The notes beneath the pieces are model-generated. The model was not told the DNA's origin. It made no database searches and saw only the letters and a list, made by a program, of their open reading frames with translations. Positions 18,617 to 28,492 of a DNA stretch of 64,000 nucleotides are shown here, in pieces. Source of the stretch: Pycnococcus provasolii (Eukaryota; Chlorophyta; Pseudoscourfieldiophyceae; Pseudoscourfieldiales; Pycnococcaceae); the NCBI GenBank assembly GCA_938743325.2, contig OW568866.1:434001-498000 (forward strand), read 5' to 3'. How positions within the stretch are numbered: the stretch's first letter is position 1; each line of letters begins with the position of its first letter. Made by a program: the position numbers and the translations under genes.

Positions 18617-18883
18617 TCAAGTTTCCACCTCGCCTGGCTTTTTACTGAGCTTTCCACCAAACTTGAAATTCCGCAACGCCAGCGGGCGTGCGAGGGACAA
18701 CTCCTGCACGGAGACCGCGGGCGGCGTCCGCGCTGAGAGGCGCGATACCAACTCGAGGCTCGCAAGTGACATCAAAACATCCGGCGGCTCCAGGGCGTAC
18801 GCCCTGCATACTTTCAGTGAGTGGCGTGCGTTGACGTGAAGAAGTACTGGACGCGAGCTCGATGAGTTCCTCGGGCCACCCAC
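18617..18883 (-). CDS. Uncharacterised ORF or 3' exon (up to 88 aa)
   Basis: An open frame with strongly GC-biased third positions reads RPVLLHVNARHSLKVCRAYA, then LEPPDVLMSLASLELVSRLS, ending at TGA 18617. No ATG lies near its 5' end, only GTG or an internal ATG. It may therefore be a terminal exon whose upstream exon was not found, or a small gene with a late start. It lies just downstream of the SGNH gene on the same strand. No family is recognised. Confidence 0.33.
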   Translation of the reverse strand: MGGPRNSSSSRPVLLHVNARHSLKVCRAYALEPPDVLMSLASLELVSRLSARTPPAVSVQELSLARPLALRNFKFGGKLSKKPGEVET

Positions 18884-18949
18884 CCTTATTTAGGAGGAGA
18901 ATATTCTTTTTTTTTCATGCTTCTATACAAGATGGACCCACCACAATTC

Positions 18950-21097
18950 TTATCCTCTCTTGGCATCATCGCCGCCCTTGTAGTGCGCTCCAAGTCGGCC
19001 GATGTGGTAACGACGCTCCACAAGACGCGCCTCGCGCGCGCTAAGGTGCGAAGGAGGCGCAGACGCTCGCACAGAGCCGTGAGTCGCGGGATGCTTCGCA
19101 GTCGCGGAAAGGTTCAATGCCGCGCCCGTTGCCGCGCCATTTGCAAAGAGAACGCTCGAGCTGGCGGCACGGCGGTGACTATTCGGCCAATTCGGCCACT
19201 CCACCTGAGCTGCCGCGGCGCCGCGATCCTCCTGGACTGTCCGATCTTCCGCACCGCACAGCGACACCAAAAGCGCGTTGGTGACGTGCCGGCTCAAAAC
19301 GGGAATGCCCTGGATCTGAGAACGGTCCGTGTCGTCGCCGATATGGGTCCCGTCAGTCTTCTCGGGACGGGCGTTGCTCATCCCGTACAGGTCGATAACG
19401 CGCCAACCTGCCTCCTTGACGCGCATACTTGCAGCGGCGTTCCAAGCCTCGATACGCGGGCGGACGCGATAGCCGAAGTTCATCCACCCGGCGGGAATGG
19501 TGAGCCAAACAAGCTCGGTGCCATTCGGCTTGAGGTGCCTATTCGCAGCGTCGATGAGGCGGTCGACACCTGCAAGGTAGTCCTCCAGGCTAGTGCGGTA
19601 CACGTACCAGTAACCTGCGGAAACCACGACGGCACGAGCCTTCGTGTACTGCTCTGCATTCATCACACCGCCTTCGAGCTGTTCAGGAATCGCCTTCAGA
19701 GGGTCAGGTAGCCACAGCATGCGAATCGCGGCACCTTCATGGATGCGAGTGCCCGACGCGTGCTTATGCTCAAAAATCTCCCGCCACGTCGCGTCGCGCC
19801 CAAGCAAGCTCGAGCCCACGTCGTCAAACACTTCTCGCGCGACGGAGTCGCCCGCAACTGTCATAGATCCCATACGCTTCACGCATGCCGCCGCCTCGTC
19901 TGCGCATAGCTCGGGTATGCGGCATGCGTATGGCCGCCACTCCCAGCTGTCGCGCAGCAGCGGCCGCCAGGTGTTGGCGGGGCATACGCTGCTGAAGCGC
20001 GTCAGTGGAAGGACCCATCGGCCTGGAAGCTCGCCGGCGGATGCGCAATCCTGCGGGTCGAGGCCTTCACCGCCGAACGTTGGCTTGGCAAGCTTGAGAT
20101 CATCCGCGGTCAGCTGCGCCAGACCCTCGGCGCGCTTCAGCCTGCCCGCGCCGCCAAAGCTGTCGTCAGGGTAGCGTGCGTCCACCAAGCCAGTGTACAG
20201 CAGCTGGTCCGTCTTGGCGAAGGTGTTCTGGTTCGCCTTGAGCGGATCCGGGTCGTCGCCGAGCGGGTTCGCGACGGAGCTGAGGTTGGCTGGCAGGTGC
20301 CTGTACTCGAGGAACACGCTTATCGTGTATATGCCAGGCTCCATAACATGATACTCGCCTTTGTACGTTGCCTCTGCGTACTTGCCCTGCACGTCGCACG
20401 ACTCGGGTCCATGAGGACACTGCTCCGGTGGCAGAGGAGTGTCCGCCGTGTCCGCCTCGGTCCCAACGTGAACCAACTTCACGTCCACGGTGAAGACGCT
20501 CGGTCCCACGAGGCGAACATAGAAGCTGTCGTACGTGTTCGCGGGCTGGAACTTGTTGCGCACCAAGAGGCCGACGCCTCCGGCAACGCGCGGCTCGGCG
20601 CGGAGCAGACCCTCGCCGGCAAGGGAGTAGCGCGCGCGGGGGCTGGTGATGTGCACGCTGATCTCGCCAGGATAAGGACCGCCGCTATTGCCTATCGGTG
20701 GACCTTGCACGACCTGCTTTGCGCGCTTGATAATGGCACGCCGCCGCTGGTTCACGAGCTCATCGTGATAGGGCACGTCAATCGTCGGCGGTATGAGCGA
20801 TCGCCAACCAGTCGCACCACCGGCACATTGCTGCTGCTGCACCTGCGGCTGAGCGATCTTCTCTGCCTCCGAAGTAGACGCCGCAACCTCCTCGCCGTTC
20901 GCCGCTTTCGTCGACGAGCTTGCACCCGGCCGCAGGCGCAGCACGCGAAGGGCAGCGCCGGCCGAGCGCGACTCGAGCTCGCCCACCGACGGATGCTCGA
21001 CGTTCAGCAGCGGCCCTAGACCAAGCACAACGACGAGCGCAACCAGCAGCGTGGGCAGGTGCTGCTGCACTCGCTGCGATGCGGCGGAGCCGGCCAT
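18950..21097 (-). CDS. Type II membrane SGNH/PC-esterase-like protein (NXPE/CAS1-like)
   Basis: This is a 715-residue probable Golgi protein. A short cytoplasmic start is followed by a signal anchor, LPTLLVALVVVLGLGPLL (about residues 16-33), then a low-complexity stem. Residues ~130-270 form a filamin/Ig-like beta region (ISVHITSPRARYSLAGEG to GIYTISVFLEYRHL). The C-terminal catalytic-type domain has the Cys-rich entry SWEWRPYACRIPELCADEAA, block I SMTVAGDSVAREVFDDV (GDS serine) and a late DGTHIGDD (Asp-x-x-His-like). This order is that of PC-esterase/NXPE/CASD1 relatives, some of which O-acetylate glycans including sialic acid. The substrate is unknown here. ATG 21097 starts just before the anchor; an upstream GTG frame was ignored. 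It follows valyl-tRNA synthetase by only 146 bp on the same strand. Confidence 0.78.
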   Translation of the reverse strand: MAGSAASQRVQQHLPTLLVALVVVLGLGPLLNVEHPSVGELESRSAGAALRVLRLRPGASSSTKAANGEEVAASTSEAEKIAQPQVQQQQCAGGATGWRSLIPPTIDVPYHDELVNQRRRAIIKRAKQVVQGPPIGNSGGPYPGEISVHITSPRARYSLAGEGLLRAEPRVAGGVGLLVRNKFQPANTYDSFYVRLVGPSVFTVDVKLVHVGTEADTADTPLPPEQCPHGPESCDVQGKYAEATYKGEYHVMEPGIYTISVFLEYRHLPANLSSVANPLGDDPDPLKANQNTFAKTDQLLYTGLVDARYPDDSFGGAGRLKRAEGLAQLTADDLKLAKPTFGGEGLDPQDCASAGELPGRWVLPLTRFSSVCPANTWRPLLRDSWEWRPYACRIPELCADEAAACVKRMGSMTVAGDSVAREVFDDVGSSLLGRDATWREIFEHKHASGTRIHEGAAIRMLWLPDPLKAIPEQLEGGVMNAEQYTKARAVVVSAGYWYVYRTSLEDYLAGVDRLIDAANRHLKPNGTELVWLTIPAGWMNFGYRVRPRIEAWNAAASMRVKEAGWRVIDLYGMSNARPEKTDGTHIGDDTDRSQIQGIPVLSRHVTNALLVSLCGAEDRTVQEDRGAAAAQVEWPNWPNSHRRAASSSVLFANGAATGAALNLSATAKHPATHGSVRASAPPSHLSAREARLVERRYHIGRLGAHYKGGDDAKRG

Positions 21098-21243
21098 GTC
21101 GCGTGCACAGTCCGCCTGTTCTGGCGGTGTTGGTTTGACCGGAGGGAGGGAGGAACTGGAGGGAGGGGGCACCGGAGTCTGCACCGGGAAGGGGAAAGGG
21201 CGCGATTCGGGGATGGTGATCACGGTCACGGTCACAGTCGTCG

Positions 21244-22483
21244 TTACATAGCCTCCACCTCTTTGAGGCGCGCCTCGAGGCTGGCAATCACCTCGTCGAG
21301 CTCACGCTTCTCCTCTCGCGCCTTCTCCACGACGTTCGCTGGTGCCTTGTCCACAAATTTCGGGCTGTTCAGTCGCCCTGCGAGGCCATCACGCTCCTTC
21401 GTCGCCTTGGCGATGCGCTTGGTGATCCTGTCCATCTCCTTCTCCTTATCCACCAGGTCGCTCAGCGGTAGAGTCGCAGACATGCCGTCTCGCACAATCA
21501 AAACGAGGTCGCCGGAGCTACCAGCCGCAGAAGCCGCTTCGGCAGAAGCTTCCTTACCAATCACCAACTCCACATTCTCAAGCTTGCACAGTAGAGCCAT
21601 CACATCCGCCTCAGGGGCCATCGCATTTGCCAACGTCTCCGAGTCGACGAGAACCTTCGCACCTGTAAGCTTCTTATTCGGATCCACGTTGTACTCCGCG
21701 CGCGCGTTGCGAATCGCCTTCACCACCTCCTGCAGAGCACTGAATTGCTCCATCGCCTCGGTGTCCACAACACCATCGGTCGATGGCCAGTGCGTGTTCA
21801 TCAGGCGCGGCGACTCGGCGTTCCAAGGAAGGCGCGAGTGCAGATCTTCCGTGACAAATGGCATGAACGGATGGAAGAGGCGAAGGGAAACATCTAGGGC
21901 GAATGTCATGGCTGCCGCCGCGGAGCGCGCACTCTCAGCATCACCCGTGGCGTCAAGAAAACGAGTCTTGCTTGCTTCAATGTACCAGTCGGCAAACTCA
22001 TTGTAGAAGAACTCATAGGCAATACGTCCCGCTTCCCCGAAATCGTAGCGCTCGTGCGCGTCCGTGCTTCGCCTCACCGCATCGTTCGCTGCCGACACGA
22101 TATATCTCTCGGAGAGCCGCGGGAATTCCTCGCGCATCGCGTCGACGTCGGCAACACCAGCAGCAAGTGAGGGTGGCGGGGGAATTCCGCCGTCCACCTG
22201 CCCACCGCGGAACAGCACGTACTTGCCCGCGTTCCAAATCTTATTCGTCAGTTGGTAGTTCGTCTTGACCTTGTCAGGGTTGAGGTTCACGTCGTTACCC
22301 GGCGTCGTTCCCGTGGCGAGCGTGTAGCGCAGAGCATCAGCGCCAAACTCCTCGATGGTGTCGATCGGGTCGGTGACGTTGCCGAGCGACTTGGACATTT
22401 TTCGACCCTTCTCATCACGAACCAGCCCGTGCAGGTAGATGGTCTTGAACGGCGGCCGTCCAGTCAGATAGCATCCCATCATC

Positions 22484-22517
<34 letters not shown>

Positions 22518-24375
22518 GACCGGTCTCCATCATTGTGGTTGGGTAGAATTTCTCGAGATCCGGCGTCTCGTTGGGCCAGCCGAGCGTGCTGAACGGCCAC
22601 AGAGCGGAGGAGAACCACGTGTCAAGCACGTCGGGATCCTGCCGAACAACCGCGGCTTCTGCAGACGCCGCGAGGTCCTTCTCGGCAGCCTTCTCCTTCG
22701 CCTCGTCCTCGCTGCGCGCGACGACGTACGCGGTGCAACCGGAGAACTTGCTCTTCTCCGCGTCATTTGCCGCGTCTTCAGAGTCGAACACATAGTACAC
22801 CGGTATCCGGTGTCCCCACCAAAGCTGCCGAGATATGCACCAGTCCTTGATCTCCGTCAGCCAGCCTTCGTAGATCTTGTTGTATCTTTCCGGGATGATC
22901 TCCGTCTCTTTCGTTTCCGTTACGGCAGCAAGCGCCGGCTCCGCGAGAGGAGCCGCTCGCACGAACCACTGCTCGGAGACAATCGGCTCAATGACATCGC
23001 CACCACGCTGCGATCGAGGAATGCGGCTGACGTGGTCCTTCCTTTCGATGGCAAGGTCAAGGGTCTCAAGCTCCTTCCACACAGCCTTGCGCGCGTCAAA
23101 TCGCTCCATGCCAACAAACTTATCATTCCCGCAGTTGGCATTGAGCGTGGCATCGTTGTTGTAGATGTTGACGATAGGGAGCTTGTTGCGCCGTCCCACC
23201 TCGTAGTCGTTGATGTCGTGGCCAGGAGTGATCTTCACCACACCTGTTCCGAATTCCATGTCCACGTACTCGTCCGCAATGATGGGGATGCGACGTCCAT
23301 TCAGCGGGATCACAGCCTCCTTCCCAACGAGGTGGCTGTACCGTTCGTCGTTTGGGTTAACAGCCACGGCGGTGTCTCCAAATATCGTCTCCGGGCGCGT
23401 AGTTGCGACTTCGACGTGCTTGGTGGTGTCGTCGTCGACAGGGTAGCGGAACGTGTACATAGACCCGTTTTCCTCGGCGTACTCCACCTCGAGGTCGCTG
23501 ACCGCGGTCTGCAGGGAGACGGACCAGTTCACCATGTAGGAGTCGCGGTAGATGAGGTCGTCGTTGTGCAGTCGCAGGAACGCCTCGTACACGGCGTCCG
23601 AGAGCCCTTCGTCGAGCGTGAATCGCTCTCTCGACCAGTCGCAGCTCGCCCCAAGACGTCGCATCTGCGAGGTGATGGCTGATCCGTACTGCTGCTTCCA
23701 CGACCACACGCGCTCTGTGAACGCCTCACGTCCCATCTCCGTTCGACCTGGCTCACCTTGAGCCGCCAAGTCCTTCTCGACGACGAGCTGCGTGGCGATG
23801 CCCGCGTGGTCCGTTCCAGGTAGCCAGAGCGTGGGGTGTCCTCTCATGCGCCTGTACCTCGCCATGACGTCCTGCAGAGCGACGAACATGGCGTGCCCCA
23901 TGTGAAGACGTCCCGTGACGTTCGGCGGCGGCATGGGAATGGTGAATGGCGGTAGGTTTGCCGTTGTTGTTGAGGAGGATGGGTTGGATGCGGAGTTTGC
24001 TTCTGGACGAAAGCACCCTTCCGCTTCCCACGTCGCGTACAGCGCAGTCTCCGCGTCTCCCGACTGGTTGAAGTTCTTGGGCAGGTCCTCCGCCGAGGTT
24101 GCGGTGGTGGGCATCCCCGTTGTCGTCGCGCCCCTTACAGTCCCGATTCGTCGACGAGCCCCTCCCCTCGTCGCCGCCGCCGCCGACGATGACGACGACA
24201 TCGCTTGCCCCGAACATCTGTGTGAAGTCGATTGTAACATGGGCACATAGAGGTGTGCTGCGAACATGGAGGTTGAGTGCCACCTAATAAAAGAAGAATT
24301 ACGACCACCAAGACCGCGAATGCGACGAGAGAGAGAAGACGACCGAGATGCCGTTGCGTTGAGAGAGGACGCCAT
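21244..24375 (-). CDS. Valyl-tRNA synthetase, probably organellar or dual-targeted
   Basis: This is a class I aminoacyl-tRNA synthetase that charges tRNA-Val. It has 1043 residues in one exon. Visible features are the HIGH-type motif PPNVTGRLHMGHAMFVALQD, the class signature TLWLPGTDHAGIATQLVVEK, the CP1 editing domain with ATTRPETIFGDTAVAVNP, WWGHRIPVYYV and the GRKMSKSLGNVTDPI motif. An anticodon-binding helical domain and a C-terminal Leu/Lys-rich coiled-coil arm (about 965-1040) follow, typical of bacterial-type and organellar ValRS. The first ~75 residues are rich in Ser, Arg and Ala without acids (SLSRRIRGLGGRNSSFIRWH), a targeting peptide. A second ATG at MSSSSSAAAA could give a shorter form, so dual targeting by alternative starts is possible. 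Confidence 0.95.
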
Positions 24376-24724
24376 TTATCTATTGCGTGATCCCAAATAA
24401 ATCCTGTTTGTGGTTACTGAGCCCTCAAAAGCGGATAAGGGGGAAAAGGGGGGAGGGAGAATCCCTGAGAGGACCATTGCCGTCCAATGAAGGGGATTCA
24501 CCATAGAACCACTTTTCCATAGGAGGGTTTGGTTTTTCTCTTTTCAACAGGGACGGGTTTATTTTCCCATAGAGAAGGGGATCCCCCTCTGGTCCTATAC
24601 TGTTTCCCTCCTCCCTCCCCTCCCCTTGTTATTCCCCCTTGTTTTTTCCCCCGACTGGGATCGATTTCTCCCCCTGGAGTTCAGATCCTTCCCTTGTCAT
24701 TTTTGTCTTGCACTCTCGAGAGTA
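24376..24724. other. Divergent intergenic region with GGGGATCCCC site
   Basis: This is the promoter region between valyl-tRNA synthetase and the Cys-rich gene. The GGGGATCCCC palindrome (24577-24586) is 139 bp upstream of the ATG at 24725. GGGGATTCACCATAGAACC near 24492 resembles a degenerate copy. No gene is seen. Confidence 0.5.
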
Positions 24725-25234
24725 ATGTCCGTGTCTTTGCTGGCCATTACACTCTTAGTGGTGGCCGTTACACTCTTCAAGAGTGCAGATGCACAAGTGT
24801 GCGCGCAAGAGTACACGGCCGTCAAAACACTGTGCAATGTAGTTGATGTCAACAACAAAACCGAAACTTGTCAAGGAACGACGTGCTTCGAAGCCGTCAA
24901 GGCGCTGCACGCTGTGACGAAGGGTGCGGCGTCACCTAAGAAAGTACAAATGGACTGCGTGGATAAGAAAGATGAACTCGATGGCGAAGTTCGACTCGAA
25001 AAATTGTCAAGCACGTGCGCGCCTGAGGACATGAAAACCTGCTACGAGTCATGGTCACTCCTCGGCGGGGGCGTCAACTGCAGTGCGTTAAAAAACCAGA
25101 CGGAGTGCGATGCGAGAGAAAGCCAATACTGCAGGTGGGGTGCGAATGCACTCTCCTTCACCGGCCATGCGACGACCGTGCCGAAAGCCCTCGTCGCCAC
25201 CGTGCTTATGGCGCTCACCTTGACGCTTGCTTAA
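24725..25234 (+). CDS. Secreted Cys-rich protein, probably GPI-anchored
   Basis: This is a 169-residue protein with no recognised family. It starts with a clear signal peptide (SLLAITLLVVAVTLFKSADA, cleavage near ADA-Q). The mature part has ten or more cysteines (VCAQEYTAVKTLCNVV, CQGTTCFEAV, DCVDKKDEL, CAPEDMKTCYESW, NCSALKNQTECDA, YCRWG) and several N-glycosylation sites (NKT, NCS, NQT). The C terminus is a hydrophobic tail, PKALVATVLMALTLTLA, after a small-residue stretch, the pattern of a GPI-attachment signal. Likely a cell-surface protein. ATG 24725 was chosen because it opens the signal peptide; the frame extends further upstream without an ATG. Confidence 0.72.
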   Translation: MSVSLLAITLLVVAVTLFKSADAQVCAQEYTAVKTLCNVVDVNNKTETCQGTTCFEAVKALHAVTKGAASPKKVQMDCVDKKDELDGEVRLEKLSSTCAPEDMKTCYESWSLLGGGVNCSALKNQTECDARESQYCRWGANALSFTGHATTVPKALVATVLMALTLTLA

Positions 25235-25335
25235 CTGCGTGATTGAAAGGGGTTTAAGGGCTTAAAGGGTAGTACTACGAAAGAGTGTAAAGACAAAATA
25301 AAGTACATACCACTAAATTTACAAACATCAATAAT

Positions 25336-28149
25336 CTACTTCTGCATAAGAAAGCTAAACGCGTCCATATCCTTAAGCGCATCCAACACCTCCAGACGAT
25401 CCAGCGCGACGTCAGGCACCGTGACCACAGCATTACCAACCACCTTCTCCTCCTCGTCCACAAGAAATCCACCACCATTCACAGCCAGACCTTTGACTTC
25501 GCTCAAACATCGCTTTGACAACACACCTTCCGCGTTGTTATCGAAGCACATCACTAGCCTTTTGAGCTGATTCACGCCCAGACTCGCACAGAGGTTCTCC
25601 CTCAACTCCACCAAACTTTTCAGCTCACCCTTCTTCTCGTAAACCAGAAAATTCACCGCGTCGCGCGTCGGCTTCAGCGCGTCCCACACAGGTTTCAAAC
25701 GAGAGCCCGTCACATCCTGCTCGTATAGCGTGTGCAGTCCACCGAATAACGCCTTCCCGCCATCACGTGTGCACCCGTCGCTCGTCAGCAACAAGGTGTT
25801 CATCACCTGCGCATTCATGAATGTGCCCACGCGCGTCAGCACACGCCATCGCATCACCTTCACGACACCTCGCGCCTCCAGCTTAAGATCAAGCTCCGAC
25901 GTGGCTTGCACGATACTCCGCCATGCGCTTGCGAGCTGTTCCTCACGTGTGCCCGACTTTGTCACCACGCAGTCGGGAAGAAGAGGCAACATCATGCATT
26001 TTGCTCGGTCCATGATGAGATCTATCAAGCGCTCGGCAAGTTGGTCAACACGTTTTCGGAACGATAATGCACGTGGTGTCGCGACGAGTCTCGGACTGCC
26101 CAGGCTCGGGGATGATGGCACTTCCGGAGACGACGGCGATAGATGGGAAGCAGCACGCTCTCTGGTCGTCGACGAGGACACAGGTGACGGCGTCTTCTTT
26201 GTGGCATCGGAGGCGGCGGTGGCTCCGATGCTGAAACGACGAAACATGCCAGAACCTGTAACGGTTGCCCTGCGCGGCCTCGAAGACACCGCCGCCGCTG
26301 CTGCTGCTGCGGTGCCGCCGGATTTTTGTAAGCTTTTGCGAAGCAGACCTCCGAGAATTGTCGTCGTCGCTAGCCAGTGTGCAAGCTCGCTCAAGTCCTC
26401 GCCAGCTTCCTCCGCAGCCGCTTCAAGCGTCAGCGCAAGTAGCTCAAGCACATCAGCACGACCGCTTGGTGCAGACGAGATGAAAGAGCCCCATTGCACG
26501 AGAACTAGAAACGTCGTGCACCCGCTCGCGGGAACACCCTCCTCTGCAAGAGAGCGGTCCGACCGTAGCGCATCGGCAAGTGCACGCTCCTCCGGTCTCG
26601 ACGATGCTCGCACCGCCGCTAGAATGTCGTGCTTAGATGATGGACTGGAGATGACTGGACTGGCTGCTGCGGCTGCAGCAGCGGCTGCGGCGGCTGCGGC
26701 GGCTGCGCTAGCCTGAGCATTGACAGCCTCCTCAGCTGCTGACGATGCTCGTCGCGTAGCTGAAGCTAATTCTTCCCGAAGCTGCTCCAGTGCCGCTCGC
26801 GAGCTCGCGAGCTCCGCCTTCGTTGCAGAGAGCTCTGATGCGAGTTCCGCAAGCCTTGCATTCGCGGAAGCGAGCGAGCGAGTCGAACGAGCGAGCGAGT
26901 CTTCTTGCGACGCCTGCAGAGCCTTTAGCTGCGCCTTCGTTGCCTCCAGCTGCGCCTTCGTTGCCTCCTCACGCGTCTCGACGTCTTCGAGTTCCACAAG
27001 CCTTGCGTTCGCGGAAGCGAGCGAGCGAGTCGAATGAGCGAGCGAGTCTTCTTGCGACGCCTGCAGAGCCTTTAGCTGCGCCTTCGTTGCCTCCTCACGC
27101 GTCTCGACGTCTTCGAGTTCCGCAAGCCTTGCATTCGCGGAAGCGAGCTCTTCTTGTGCCGTGGAAAGTTCGGATGCCGACGCCTGCTGAGCCTCTTGCT
27201 GCGCCATCGTCACGGAAGACAGATGAGCCTCAGCAGCATTCGCGCGCTCTTCAGCCGCTTGCGCGCGTTCGTTCGCCGACGCAGCGTCAGCCGTCACGGA
27301 AGACAGATGGGCCTCAGCAGCATTCGCGCGCTCTTCAGCCGCTTGCGCGCGTTCGTTCGCCGACGCAGTGTCAGCAGTCACGGAAGACAGATGGGCCTCG
27401 GCAGCATTCGCGCGCTCTTCAGCCGCTTGCGCACGTTCGTTCGCCAACGCAAGTTGCTTTTGGAGAGTCTCGGTGGCAGCACGTGCCTCTGCCAACTCGT
27501 TCGCGATCGCGTGACCACCCTGCATTGTCTCTGCGACCATCGCCTCTGCTGCCTTGGCACGCCGCGTCGCCTCGACTGTGTCGCGCCGTGCGCAGGCAAC
27601 CAGGTCTTCCGCAACCTGCTGAACCTGCTTCGCCGTCTCCATCGTCAAGTCGAGTTGAGCGCGCATGTCATCGTGGCTATCATGGCCCGCGCTGAGCGTG
27701 TGCGCCTCGCGCCACCTGTTCTGCCAACCCACCAACTGGCGCGCGATTGCAGACCACAGAGCGTTCGATCCAACATCCTGCGCACGCTGCAGTTGCAGTG
27801 TCTCTATTCGTTCGTGCGCCGTCCTCGCTTCCGCCTCAAGCTGAGCCTGCTTCTTCGTAGCCTCCTCCAATGCCTTGGCCGCCTGCACCGCGTTTGACTT
27901 CGCCTCGAGCTCAGCTTGCTCCGCCAGTCGCGCCTGCGTCGCGCTATCACTCGCCGCCGTTCTCGTCGCCATCACCTCCGCCTCCAGGAGCTCGCATTTC
28001 GCAGCCGCGACGTCGCGTCTCCTCGTGCAGTCTTGCAGCTGCTCCTCAAGGTGCGCGATGGTCGCCCTTGCCTCGGCCAGGTCTGGCGACGTTTTGCGCG
28101 TGGAAGGATCTGACGCGCACCAAGCACGTCGTTGCCGCGACGACGACAT
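25336..28149 (-). CDS. Coiled-coil protein with C-terminal myosin-V-type (DIL) globular tail, no motor
   Basis: The protein has 937 residues. The first ~480 are an almost continuous coiled coil containing three near-identical 28-residue repeats (NERAQAAEERANAAEAHLSS, then VTAD-ASA) and two longer repeats with ELEDVETREEATKAQLKALQ. A run of about 13 alanines follows, encoded by a GCN tract at 26662-26710. From about residue 510 to the end it resembles the myosin V cargo-binding tail. Features are DLSELAHWLATTTILGGLLR, then the dilute-domain core with GTFMNAQVMNTLLLTSDGCT, LKPTRDAVNFLVYEKKGELK and ENLCASLGVNQLKRLVMCFD. No myosin head or IQ motifs are present. It is probably a cargo adaptor or a dominant tail-like protein. 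The DIL assignment is by remembered pattern and should be checked with a profile. Confidence 0.75.
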   Translation of the reverse strand: MSSSRQRRAWCASDPSTRKTSPDLAEARATIAHLEEQLQDCTRRRDVAAAKCELLEAEVMATRTAASDSATQARLAEQAELEAKSNAVQAAKALEEATKKQAQLEAEARTAHERIETLQLQRAQDVGSNALWSAIARQLVGWQNRWREAHTLSAGHDSHDDMRAQLDLTMETAKQVQQVAEDLVACARRDTVEATRRAKAAEAMVAETMQGGHAIANELAEARAATETLQKQLALANERAQAAEERANAAEAHLSSVTADTASANERAQAAEERANAAEAHLSSVTADAASANERAQAAEERANAAEAHLSSVTMAQQEAQQASASELSTAQEELASANARLAELEDVETREEATKAQLKALQASQEDSLAHSTRSLASANARLVELEDVETREEATKAQLEATKAQLKALQASQEDSLARSTRSLASANARLAELASELSATKAELASSRAALEQLREELASATRRASSAAEEAVNAQASAAAAAAAAAAAAAAASPVISSPSSKHDILAAVRASSRPEERALADALRSDRSLAEEGVPASGCTTFLVLVQWGSFISSAPSGRADVLELLALTLEAAAEEAGEDLSELAHWLATTTILGGLLRKSLQKSGGTAAAAAAAVSSRPRRATVTGSGMFRRFSIGATAASDATKKTPSPVSSSTTRERAASHLSPSSPEVPSSPSLGSPRLVATPRALSFRKRVDQLAERLIDLIMDRAKCMMLPLLPDCVVTKSGTREEQLASAWRSIVQATSELDLKLEARGVVKVMRWRVLTRVGTFMNAQVMNTLLLTSDGCTRDGGKALFGGLHTLYEQDVTGSRLKPVWDALKPTRDAVNFLVYEKKGELKSLVELRENLCASLGVNQLKRLVMCFDNNAEGVLSKRCLSEVKGLAVNGGGFLVDEEEKVVGNAVVTVPDVALDRLEVLDALKDMDAFSFLMQK

Positions 28150-28492
28150 GTTTGTTGCTTGTATTGTTTTGTTCTGCGTGTGGGGAGGGGGATGATGGGC
28201 TGGAGTGGAGTGCAAGGGATGAGTGAGAGTTTTACGAAATTTATTCTACCATGTGAAACCACTGACGAATAGGTCGGAGAAAAAAGTTATTCCTGGTCGT
28301 TACATCTCAACTCTTTGTTTTGTTTTGTTTTGTTTTGTTTTGTTTTGTTTTGTTTCGCAACATCCGTCCATCAATGATTAGATCAATCAATAGTACGACG
28401 AATCAATCTCATCTTCTCGTATCTGTCTCCCTCTCCCTACCAACTATCGTCGTAGTACCACCAGTGTACTGTAGTGCTTATCTTGTTGTTGT
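28150..28492. other. Intergenic region with TTTTG microsatellite
   Basis: This spacer lies between two minus-strand genes. It holds eight or so TTTTG pentamers at 28315-28354. No gene is seen. Confidence 0.6.
28315..28354. repeat. (TTTTG)n microsatellite
   Basis: Tandem TTTTG units lie in the spacer upstream of the DIL gene and downstream of the DOMON gene. On the minus strand they read CAAAA. Confidence 0.9.

Noticed and set aside
22252-23682. A 476-codon open frame antisense to valyl-tRNA synthetase
   Set aside because: It is a shadow of a GC-rich coding region; it has no domains and the opposite strand is clearly the gene.
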